Assembly (NCBI GenBank): GCA_049589355.1 | Contig: JBAWAP010000332.1 | Location: 1 to 6,395, forward strand | Direction of reading: 5' to 3' | Origin: JBAWAP01 sp049589355 | Lineage (GTDB): Bacteria > Chloroflexota > Anaerolineae > VGOG01 | DNA: 6,395 bases | In this document: positions 1 to 5,943 of the stretch, piece by piece | Layout of the letters: every line of letters starts with the position of its first letter | Numbering within the stretch: position 1 is the stretch's first letter | Made by a program: the position numbers and the translations under genes | The notes under the pieces: model-generated | What the model was told of the DNA's origin: nothing | Seen by the model: only the letters and a program-made list of their open reading frames with translations | The model's database searches: none

Positions 1-63
1 GTTCGTAGTGGCGACTTTAGTCGCCTTTGCTGCCAAACGACAGCTAAAGCTGTTACTACGAAC
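1..63. repeat. Three-hairpin (Y-shaped) palindromic repeat
   Basis: The outer ends GTTCGTAGT (1-9) and ACTACGAAC (55-63) are perfect reverse complements. Inside lie two further perfect hairpins: GGCGACT/AGTCGCC with a 2-nt loop (10-25), and ACAGCT/AGCTGT with a 2-nt loop (40-53). The spacer at 26-39 is unpaired. The whole can fold as a closed stem carrying two arms. It starts at base 1 of the window, so the true left end may lie outside. It sits 3' of the minus-strand aminopeptidase gene. It resembles REP/BIME-like dispersed palindromes. It carries no U-tract, so a terminator role is only possible. No second copy occurs in this window, so calling it a genomic repeat is an inference from its structure. 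Confidence 0.7.
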
Positions 64-154
64 CTCGCCCAAGTTTCTGCCCCCTACGGATGGCGCGATG
101 CGCCATGGAAGACTCGCAATGACACAGCAGCAACACCCAAGAGGGAGACCACCG
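64..154. other. Intergenic spacer with a small hairpin
   Basis: No coding potential is seen between the three-hairpin element and the aminopeptidase stop codon. One perfect hairpin is present: ATGGCGC (90-96), loop GAT, GCGCCAT (100-106). The following CTCGCAATGACA (113-124) resembles the edge of widely dispersed bacterial palindromic repeats, but its partner arm is not seen here. On the minus strand this hairpin lies about 50 nt after the aminopeptidase stop and could help end its transcript, but no T-run follows it. Confidence 0.4.
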
Positions 155-1267
155 TTATTTGAGACGTCCATATAAACGCATCAAGGCCATGACCCGATCC
201 AAGGGCAGTGCCTCCACGGTGTGACCTTTGTAACCGGTGACAGTCGTAGCCTTGAAAAGCGAATCATAGATGGCTTCCTCCGTCGCCTCGATTACAGCCT
301 GAAAAAGCGGAGACATGCTGTTATTCGGCAATTCAGCTAAGGTTGATACCTGGCTGCGCCGCTCGGGCGTGCGCCGTACACGCTCTGCCGTGGAGAAGGC
401 AATCACGTAATCGCCCGACATGTTGGTCATCGAAGCCCCAGTGCGGGCCAGGCCAGCCAGTGCACGCCGGGCCAGCCGCGTCAGGTTCCGATCGGACAGC
501 GGAGCATCTGTCGCCACGACTATCATGATCGACCCATCCGCATCGCTCCTATCCAAATCTCCCTTGAGGTAGTACTGTCCCAGTTCTTGCCCGACAGGCA
601 CCCCCAGAATCTGTAGAACGCCTCCGAAATTCGACTGCACTAGCACCCCGACCGTATAGCCACCCAGGTGTTCCGGCAATACCCGCGAGCTAGTGCCGAT
701 GCCACCCTTCCAACCAAAGGCCACCGTTCCAGTTCCCGCGCCGACTGTTCCCTCCTCCACCGCTCCGTCTTTTGCCGTCCTGATGGCTTCAAGGATCATC
801 TCGGATGTCAATGCTCGGCGTCGGATATCGTTCAAACGCCCATCATTCGTCTCCCCGACCACAGGATTCACAGAGACCACGCTCTCGTTACCGGCCTGTA
901 CCAGGGTCCAATCCAGGATGGCATCCGCCGCCCGTGGCACGGCCAGCGTATTGGTCAGGATAATCGGAGTCTCGATCTCACCGAATTCCATAATCTGGGT
1001 ACCGCCCATCAACTTGCCATACCCATTCCCCACCGCCACACCTGCTGGAACCTTGTCCTGATAGAGATTTCCCCCATGTGGCACAATAGCCGTGGCCCCG
1101 GTCCGGATGTCATCCGCTTCAATGGCGGTAACGTGCCCTACTCTTACCCCCTGCACATCTGTAATAGCATTGAGCGGTCCAGGTGGCAGAATACCAGGTA
1201 CAATTCCCAACTCCCGCGCACGCGGACGAGTTGGCAGGATATCCCATGCCATCGGTTGATTCACCAT
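155..1267 (-). CDS. DmpA/P1-family (S58) aminopeptidase, self-processing
   Basis: A 370-residue protein of the DmpA/BapA family (MEROPS S58). These N-terminal-nucleophile enzymes release N-terminal L-, D- or beta-amino acids from small peptides and amides. The precursor cuts itself before a serine to give alpha and beta chains. Here the cut fits Gly245-Ser246 in DADGSIMIVVATDAPL, giving an alpha chain of 245 and a beta chain of 125 residues. Supporting residues are Asn213 in QSNFG (likely oxyanion hole) and Ser284 and Asp286 in NMSGD. Their spacing of 38 and 40 residues from the nucleophile matches Ser250/Ser288/Glu290 of BapA. The glycine-rich KGGIGTSSR segment is also typical. Length equals the family norm (about 370) and no disruption is seen. 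No signal peptide, so probably cytoplasmic. The ATG at 1267 is preceded by GAGGAT (1275-1280) at 7-nt spacing; Met6 is a weaker alternative. Substrate preference (D-, L- or beta-amino acid) cannot be read from the sequence. It follows the broken M20 gene. Confidence 0.93.
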   Translation of the reverse strand: MVNQPMAWDILPTRPRARELGIVPGILPPGPLNAITDVQGVRVGHVTAIEADDIRTGATAIVPHGGNLYQDKVPAGVAVGNGYGKLMGGTQIMEFGEIETPIILTNTLAVPRAADAILDWTLVQAGNESVVSVNPVVGETNDGRLNDIRRRALTSEMILEAIRTAKDGAVEEGTVGAGTGTVAFGWKGGIGTSSRVLPEHLGGYTVGVLVQSNFGGVLQILGVPVGQELGQYYLKGDLDRSDADGSIMIVVATDAPLSDRNLTRLARRALAGLARTGASMTNMSGDYVIAFSTAERVRRTPERRSQVSTLAELPNNSMSPLFQAVIEATEEAIYDSLFKATTVTGYKGHTVEALPLDRVMALMRLYGRLK

Positions 1268-1398
1268 AAGTGCTATCCTCGCAAATACCCCACCTCAACC
1301 GACGATGGCGTTCCCGCCTACGCCATGAGGCTCAGGTGAGTTCTATTTCTGCAATCTCCTTGAGGCTACATTGCCAACGTACGTGGAAATCCCCCCTA
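1268..1398 (-). other. Spacer with hairpin between M20 remnant and aminopeptidase
   Basis: This is a 131-bp gap without a supported gene. It holds a perfect 7-bp hairpin, ATGGCGT (1305-1311) and ACGCCAT (1320-1326), with an 8-nt loop. Near the downstream gene it holds the GAGGAT ribosome-binding site at 1275-1280. The hairpin has no T-run on either strand, so a terminator is not supported. No convincing -35/-10 pair was found. Confidence 0.45.
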
Positions 1399-2559
1399 TC
1401 AAGGCCCGAGGAAGTCTCTTGCCAGGCGTTCGTAAACTTGTGCCGTGAGCCGCAACGTGCCAATGCTGACTCGCTCGTTGTCTCCGTGCGCAAGCGCGGT
1501 GATCTCCGAAAGCTTCAGCTTGTCATCTAACAAACTGAAGCCGTAAGCCTGAGCACCCACATCACGATAGAAGCGCAGATCCGACGCGCCCGTCAAGAGC
1601 ATCGGGACCAGCTCGACATCGGGCGTTGTGCACTGTCGAACCGCCTCGCGCATCGCGTCCACGAAATCGGATTGGGGTGGGCTGGCATTGCCCACAGAGG
1701 CGGGCAATCCAGGGGCCTTTTCGATCTCAACCTCTGACGATAGATCGCCCAAGGCACGCTTTAGATGGTGCATTACATATTGGTCATCCTGGCCCGGGAG
1801 GGTGCGTATATCAACGTCCAGGGTCGCTTGCCCCGCTATGACATTAGTCTTCGCCCCTCCTCTGGCCACGTTGGGGGAGATGGTCATTCTGGTGAGAGCA
1901 TGAAGTGCCTTGGCCATCCCTATTTCCTTCCTGGCTGAGAGTTTAATCGCCGATGGCACGAGGTGCCTGTTTTCCAGGAAAAGGCGCATCAGCCAGTTCA
2001 ACCCCAATCCTCTGGCCAGGTCCCCGACGAACCTGGTCTCAACGGGGGGATTGTACCTGCTCAGCCGGAGGGCAGCCTGGCTCATTTTGAGCACCGCGTT
2101 TGGCACCCCATAGGGCATGCTGCCGTGTCCCTCTTCGCCGCGAAACTGGAGCCTCTTCCAGTTTACGCCCTTTTCCCCCACCATAAAGACGTAACGAGAG
2201 GGAGCGATAGGAAAGCCACCGGCCTCGGTGACTGCGAAGTCGGTTTTCACCAACCCGGGGTGATGGTCCAGCATCCACTTGGCTCCAAACAGACCAGACA
2301 CGGAGAGAGGGGGACACGGAGAGGGGGAGAATCCCCTTGTCACCCCCTCTCCCCATCTCCCTGTCTCAGCCCCTTTGGTCGGATTCAAAGACCTGACATT
2401 CGACCCCATGAGCGTCGAAATACTCCTTGAGCGTCCGAATAGATCTCAATTCGTTTCCAGGCGGCTTGTGTTGAGCCTGGTCGAAACATTGACGCACTTG
2501 TTTCGAATCATGTCTTTGAGTAGTTTCTTTATCTCCCTCAGACGTTCCTCTTCGGACAT
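1399..2559 (-). pseudogene. M20-family metallopeptidase, core lost and replaced by repeat
   Basis: Remnant of a zinc-dependent M20 (ArgE/DapE/carboxypeptidase-like) hydrolase. The 5' part starts at ATG 2559 after a strong ribosome-binding site and reads MSEEERLREIKKLL...MIRNKCVN. It then hits an in-frame TGA at 2446-2448. The conserved continuation HKPPGNELRSIRTLKEYF...CQVFESD is in another frame (2470 down to the stop at 2366-2368), so about one base has been lost around 2471-2490. An 86-bp repeat (2290-2375) follows. Homology then resumes at FGAKWMLDHHPGLVKTDF and runs intact to the stop. The C-terminal part keeps the dimerisation-domain EEGHGSMP, TGASDLRFYRD and the final zinc-ligand motif AHGDNE. 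Missing, at an estimated 80-95 residues, is everything between FESD and GAKW. In this family that stretch holds the HTDVVP-type zinc ligand, the bridging Asp and the catalytic Glu-Glu pair. The open frame from ATG 2409 (336 aa) begins in the frame-shifted 5' part and crosses the repeat, so it is unlikely to make an active enzyme. Confidence 0.88.
2290..2375 (-). repeat. 86-bp dispersed repeat, copy A (inside M20 remnant)
   Basis: The reverse complement of this stretch matches 6100-6185 at 85 of 86 positions; the single difference is C versus A near the centre. The element is purine-rich on one half and pyrimidine-rich on the other. It contains sub-repeats of the type ACACGGAGAGGGGG and a central GGGGA/TCCCC hairpin, so it can fold as a long imperfect stem. 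Identity stops abruptly at both ends (flanks differ from 2289 and 2376). No obvious target-site duplication is seen. It occupies the place where the catalytic core of the M20 peptidase should be. Confidence 0.93.
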
Positions 2560-2567
2560 GGTTGCTA

Positions 2568-2576
2568 CTCCTTTCC
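2568..2576 (-). promoter_or_regulatory. Ribosome-binding site of the M20 gene
   Basis: On the minus strand GGAAAGGAG lies 8 nt before ATG 2557-2559. It is a near-ideal Shine-Dalgarno sequence. It decides that the original gene began at 2559, and it shows that the 5' fragment was a real gene start. Confidence 0.8.
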
Positions 2577-2603
2577 TATCAAACTAGATTTTAGCGGCTG
2601 ACT

Positions 2604-2620
2604 AAGGCCACAATGGCCTT
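2604..2620. other. Hairpin between carboxypeptidase and M20 genes
   Basis: AAGGCCA (2604-2610) and TGGCCTT (2614-2620) pair perfectly over 7 bp with a 3-nt loop. The site lies 38-54 nt after the stop of the minus-strand carboxypeptidase. No run of T follows on the minus strand, so a classical intrinsic terminator is not shown. It may protect the 3' end or weakly terminate. The rest of the gap at 2560-2657 holds only the M20 ribosome-binding site. Confidence 0.4.
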
Positions 2621-2657
2621 TCGCACGTTTCGCGTGATTCGCGATCCAAGTCGCTCC

Positions 2658-5018
2658 TCACTCACACCCATCCCCCCACTGCGCCGCTACCTTCATGATG
2701 TCCACAATGTCAATGCTCCCATCATTATCAAGGTCGTAGCGCGCATCCCAGCCAGGATCCTCGTCCGTCATGCGCCATCGGCTGGCTACCCGCTGGATGT
2801 CCACCACATTCACCTGGCCATTGCCGTCGAGGTCAGCAAAGAGGACACAGATAGACGAAACCGTATCATTGCCGATGATGTTATCGCTGAGTTGCGGATC
2901 ATCGCCGGTGAAAGCCTCGCTTGCTCCCTGATAGTTAGGCTCCCGGTACAGGATTGCGCTGTAGGGACCTCTTATCTTAAGAGAGGTAACGGTATTGTCC
3001 CCAATGCAGTTGTCCGTCAGGTCAGGATTATCCGCCGTGAAGGTCTCGTGTATTCCCAGGTACTGATCATGCTCGTACAGGGTCACTCCAGGCAGTGGGC
3101 CCGCGGGTACCGCGACGAAGTTCACGTCATCTCGACCGGGTGGAACGATGACCCACTTGCAGGCAGGCATAAAATCGTATCCATCATCGCGTGTCCTGAG
3201 CCCCGTCGAAGGGTAGGGAGCCACCTTGTAGCGACTTGCCTCTAGCCCCTCAAGATTGTAGCGCCCGTCTTGATCAGTGAATGATGACCCATGTCCTCTG
3301 ATGTCCACTCGTATTCCAGGAAAGGGATTTGCCTCTCCTTCTGGCCCGGTCACGTAGCCACCAATCGAGTAAGAGACTACACTGAGAAAAATCGCGCTGA
3401 AGGCGCCCCAATTGCCGTTCACATCCTGCCCGCGCACAAAGATGATGTGCTTCCCTTCGATCAAGCCGGTGGTGTCAATCGTCGCTTCAACGTTCTCGGT
3501 CTTGGAGTTGAAGCTACCGTCAGACGCAGACATGGCGATGGCTGTAGAGCCGGTGACCCACGGCGGCGTGTCCACGTAATATTCGGCCGCGACGATGTTT
3601 TGCGTCGGCTCAGTGCCGTTGCTGTTGTTGTAACGGGTATCGTTGACGGTGCCGCTGAGGGTAACGGGTCTGCCGGCGGGAACCGAGTCGTCGCTGAGGG
3701 AGAGGTTGTAAGTATCGGGCCCGGCGGGCGTCATGTAGGGTGTACGCGCGACCTTGGCGGCATAGATCAACGCTGGCACGTTATCGGGTACGATGGTGTT
3801 CTCAAAGTAGCGGCAGGACTGGAAGAACGCGGTGCCAAGCTCAAAGGTATAGGATGCCACTCCCAAGTCGCCGTAGGCGAAGTCGTCGGTGGTGCCATCG
3901 GTGACATACAGCCCGATTGATTGTTGAGGCTGGTAGCCGTTCCAGTAGGCGAGCTTGCGCCCCAGTGTTTGAAGCTGGGTCCCGTTCGGCGCTGTAACGC
4001 TCGTGTACCCCCAGGGCCAGAGGACGAGCCGGCCATAGCTATGGATGTCGAGATAGACGCCAGTGGCATCATTGGGGGCGGGATCGTTGGGGTTGGAGCC
4101 GCGCTGGTCGGGGAAGAGGGACCGCAAGTAGCTCTGGACGGCCTGGATCTCAGGCTCAGAGGCGGGACTGGGGCCTCGATACGTCTCCCCACATTGGCTG
4201 TCGCTGGATCCGCCGCAGCAGCCCCATTGATAACTGAAGTTTCGATTGAGGTCAGCGCCTCGCTTGCTGCTGGTGGCGCCGCAGTAATTCTGATTGGTGT
4301 TCTTGCGCCACGAGGCCCCGCCTTCGGCCTTTTTGCGGCCGTCGGGGTTGGTGTGGAACATCAGGTGGACTTCGTGATAATCCAAAATCCAGGTTGCGTC
4401 GGCGTCGGTGCCATAGTTGTCCACCAGGTATTCCGCGAAACCGACTAGCAGAGGGGCGGTGGTGTATTCGCGGGCGTGGATGGCGCCGGTGGCGAACAGC
4501 TTGGGTTTGGGGCCGGGGACGGCCGAGTTGGTCAAGCGCAAGACCATCATATCGTAGCCACCCAAGCTGGCTGACTTTTCCCAGGAGTTGCCGACGTCGG
4601 TCCAGGTGGCGAAATCGGGGTAGTTGGTGGCCAGCGCCTCCGCTAAAGCAAAGGTTTCCTCCACGGTCCCGTAACAGGGATAGCTAGGAACGGATTCCAT
4701 CACCGGAAGCTCTTGCTGGTCGGCAGCTACGACTCGAAGACCGGCGTCGGTGAGAAGATCTATCTCCCTTCGGGTCACTTTCATGAGGTGATAGCCTTCG
4801 TCGTAGTTGGTTTCGAGCATCCATGGCTCGAACGAGATGAGTACCTTGTTACCGATATCGAGATCGGGGTAGTACACTCGAATGATCATCGTGTCGTCTG
4901 TGCAGCCGTTGGTCGAGTCATCCTGTGGACCATCATCAGCCAGGGCGAGGCTGCCCGATAGCACGGCGAGAATCATGGTAAGGCTTGCTATTACGGTCAG
5001 CCATTTCTTCTTAATCAC
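2658..5018 (-). CDS. Secreted M14 zinc carboxypeptidase with crystallin and dockerin-like tail
   Basis: A 786-residue exported metallocarboxypeptidase that removes C-terminal residues from peptides outside the membrane. From the GTG at 5018: signal peptide 1-27 (IKKKW, hydrophobic core, ALA before DDG); propeptide-like region about 28-115; M14 domain about 118-430. Zinc ligands are H181 and E184 (GAIHAREYT) and H326 (DIHSYG). Substrate-binding R238 (WRKN) and N258-R259 (DLNRNF), Y371 and the general base E393 (TFELGT) are all present. Y371 to E393 spacing equals Tyr248-Glu270 of carboxypeptidase A. An Asp at the position of residue 255 hints at basic C-terminal residues, as in carboxypeptidase B (inference). 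After it come an Ig-like region (about 436-548), a carboxypeptidase-regulatory-like beta domain (about 552-637), a beta/gamma-crystallin domain with two Ca motifs, DNTVTS (674-679) and NDTVSS (717-722), and a dockerin-like pair of Ca loops at 729-740 and 762-773. The GTG overlaps the upstream lipoprotein stop, so translation is probably coupled. A longer in-frame GTG at 5090 would spoil the signal peptide. No disruption seen. Confidence 0.93.
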   Translation of the reverse strand: MIKKKWLTVIASLTMILAVLSGSLALADDGPQDDSTNGCTDDTMIIRVYYPDLDIGNKVLISFEPWMLETNYDEGYHLMKVTRREIDLLTDAGLRVVAADQQELPVMESVPSYPCYGTVEETFALAEALATNYPDFATWTDVGNSWEKSASLGGYDMMVLRLTNSAVPGPKPKLFATGAIHAREYTTAPLLVGFAEYLVDNYGTDADATWILDYHEVHLMFHTNPDGRKKAEGGASWRKNTNQNYCGATSSKRGADLNRNFSYQWGCCGGSSDSQCGETYRGPSPASEPEIQAVQSYLRSLFPDQRGSNPNDPAPNDATGVYLDIHSYGRLVLWPWGYTSVTAPNGTQLQTLGRKLAYWNGYQPQQSIGLYVTDGTTDDFAYGDLGVASYTFELGTAFFQSCRYFENTIVPDNVPALIYAAKVARTPYMTPAGPDTYNLSLSDDSVPAGRPVTLSGTVNDTRYNNSNGTEPTQNIVAAEYYVDTPPWVTGSTAIAMSASDGSFNSKTENVEATIDTTGLIEGKHIIFVRGQDVNGNWGAFSAIFLSVVSYSIGGYVTGPEGEANPFPGIRVDIRGHGSSFTDQDGRYNLEGLEASRYKVAPYPSTGLRTRDDGYDFMPACKWVIVPPGRDDVNFVAVPAGPLPGVTLYEHDQYLGIHETFTADNPDLTDNCIGDNTVTSLKIRGPYSAILYREPNYQGASEAFTGDDPQLSDNIIGNDTVSSICVLFADLDGNGQVNVVDIQRVASRWRMTDEDPGWDARYDLDNDGSIDIVDIMKVAAQWGDGCE
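5011..5018 (-). promoter_or_regulatory. Overlapping stop/start (GTGATTAA), translational coupling
   Basis: On the minus strand GTG (5018-5016) starts the carboxypeptidase and TAA (5013-5011) ends the lipoprotein, in different frames. Only a weak GGTGGT lies upstream, so ribosomes terminating on the lipoprotein may re-initiate here. The overlap, and the IKKKW signal-peptide start it produces, decide this start over the longer GTG at 5090. Confidence 0.65.
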
Positions 5019-5490
5019 CTGCGTACCACCAGCCTGAGTTGATAATGGTCTCGCCCTGAGAAGTGAAGTAGAGAAAGTCGTGCATTCCACGCCAGTAGTA
5101 GATCAAGAGCTCGTATGGGCCTGTGGCCGGTTTCTCAAACTCCGGCAGGCTGTTGACCAGATCGAAGAGGTCGTCACCCTCGGAAGCGGTCAGATCAGGG
5201 GGAGCGAGCAATTGAATGACCTGGGCTTTGCTGTATCCACCCGCGCTGAGGCGAGAGCCAAGCTGGATCATGAGTTGGTGTTTGCGCCCCATCCATTTGT
5301 CCAGGTCATCATTCCAGGTGCCGCCCTCAAAATGTCCTCTAAGCGTGCGCAGGCTCCTGAACTCAGCCGCGATATCTTCTACGGCGTCCCTCGTTCCTAC
5401 GGGATCGTCAGGTGTGCTGGTCGTCCCAGCGCACCCGGCCAGGATTGTCATCAGGGTAATCACTAACGTGAAGGCTGCAGGGGTACTCAA
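5011..5490 (-). CDS. Small predicted lipoprotein, possibly BamE/SmpA-like fold
   Basis: A 159-residue protein with a hydrophobic N-terminus and a clear lipobox, LAGC, so Cys20 should be lipidated and the mature protein anchored to the membrane outside the cytoplasm. A Thr/Ser/Asp-rich linker follows (21-35), then a helical stretch (about 36-82). SKAQVIQLLAPPD (88-99) resembles the 'V..LLG.P' segment of BamE/SmpA-type domains. An aromatic C-terminus follows (YELLIYYW, FLYF, SGWWYAGD). The fold match is by eye and weak; no function is assigned. The start taken is TTG 5490, preceded by GAGGTAGGA at short spacing. That leaves no positive charge before the hydrophobic core. In-frame codons just upstream encode KRGRIA, so a non-standard earlier start (ATT) would restore a normal n-region. 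Its stop overlaps the carboxypeptidase GTG by 8 nt (GTGATTAA), which argues for co-expression. Confidence 0.75.
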   Translation of the reverse strand: MSTPAAFTLVITLMTILAGCAGTTSTPDDPVGTRDAVEDIAAEFRSLRTLRGHFEGGTWNDDLDKWMGRKHQLMIQLGSRLSAGGYSKAQVIQLLAPPDLTASEGDDLFDLVNSLPEFEKPATGPYELLIYYWRGMHDFLYFTSQGETIINSGWWYAGD

Positions 5491-5526
5491 AGCAATCCTA
5501 CCTCGTTTAGTTCCGGCTTGTCTGGG

Positions 5527-5899
5527 TTAGGTGGATACATTATCAAACTCGATCTCACCCGCTTCTTTCAATTCGACGAACCACCCGCCCAACACCTTAT
5601 TGTGATGGGCGATAATTTGCGGCGCGGTGAAATGATCCGTGTCCCAGGTGCTGTGGGCGTCCTTGACTAACGTCACGTCGTAGCCCAGGCTGTATGCACG
5701 GCGGCAGGTGGTATCAACGCAGTACTCGGTCTGAATACCCGTTGCTTTGGTAGATTGGTAGATTGGTAGATTGGTAAATTGGTTAGGCTTTCCCAATCTA
5801 CCAATTTACCAGTTTCCCAATTTACCAACAGACAGGTGCGGATTCCTCAAAGTTGCATACTTGCACGTCAATGACCAGTAGCGCAGTATTGTTACTCAC
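5527..5899 (-). pseudogene. Isochorismatase-family cysteine hydrolase, core replaced by repeat
   Basis: Remnant of an isochorismatase-like cysteine hydrolase (the nicotinamidase/isochorismatase superfamily), normally about 180 residues with an Asp-Lys-Cys triad. The N-terminal piece starts at GTG 5899 behind a good ribosome-binding site. It reads SNNTALLVIDVQVCNFEESAPV, with the catalytic Asp11 in VIDVQ, then reaches a stop at 5822-5824 as it enters the repeat. The C-terminal piece is in another frame. It resumes exactly at the far edge of the repeat with TGIQTEYCVDTTCRRAYSLG, where the Cys (codon 5719-5721) is the nucleophile, and runs to the stop at 5527. About 85-90 residues, including the catalytic Lys region, are absent. 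The 89-residue open frame from 5796 starts inside the repeat and is probably not a functional protein. Both flanks look undecayed, so the event seems recent. Substrate of the original enzyme is unknown. Confidence 0.88.
5747..5828. repeat. 8-bp-periodic hairpin repeat (TTGGTAGA type)
   Basis: The left arm (5747-5782) holds TTGGTAGA three times, then TTGGTAAA and TTGG, all in exact 8-bp phase. The right arm (5793-5828) holds units such as AATCTACC and AATTTACC in the same phase. The two 36-nt arms are reverse complements at 30 of 36 positions, around a 10-nt loop (5783-5792). The element ends at the join with the isochorismatase fragments on both sides, and no target-site duplication is seen. 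It is unrelated in sequence to the 86-bp repeat but similar in size, folding ability and position within a gene. Confidence 0.9.
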
Positions 5900-5906
5900 A
5901 GATGCA

Positions 5907-5912
5907 CTCCTT
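5907..5912 (-). promoter_or_regulatory. Ribosome-binding site of the isochorismatase gene
   Basis: AAGGAG on the minus strand lies 7 nt before GTG 5897-5899. Together with the VIDVQ motif 10 codons later, it fixes the original start of the broken hydrolase. Confidence 0.75.
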
Positions 5913-5943
5913 GTGTGTACATCGCGACTGCCGCCTGGCCGGC

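Noticed and set aside
1..63. tRNA-like cloverleaf
   Set aside because: It has three stems but is only 63 nt, lacks an anticodon arm of normal geometry, a T-arm consensus and CCA, and the closing stem is 9 bp.
2290..2375. Target-site duplications flanking the 86-bp repeat
   Set aside because: Flanks at both copies were compared and no short direct duplication is visible, so a simple cut-and-paste insertion is not supported.
1399..2409. Reading the 336-residue frame from ATG 2409 as an intact M20 protein
   Set aside because: Its first 40 residues come from frame-shifted 5' gene sequence and the repeat. The first zinc ligand, bridging Asp and catalytic Glu are absent, and the true start with a strong ribosome-binding site is at 2559.
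2604..2620. Intrinsic terminator after the carboxypeptidase gene
   Set aside because: The hairpin is good but no T-run follows on the minus strand, so I list it only as a hairpin.
3291..4448. Long open frames on the plus strand opposite the carboxypeptidase
   Set aside because: They mirror the GC-rich coding strand of a clearly real gene with catalytic motifs, have no recognisable domains, and are antisense shadows.
2658..5090. Longer carboxypeptidase start at GTG 5090
   Set aside because: It adds 24 residues before a textbook signal peptide (IKKKWLTVIASL) and overlaps the lipoprotein by 80 nt. The GTG at 5018 gives a clean signal peptide and a stop/start overlap.
5747..5828. CRISPR array
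   Set aside because: The units are 8 bp with no unique spacers and there are no cas genes. It is a tandem array folded into a hairpin.
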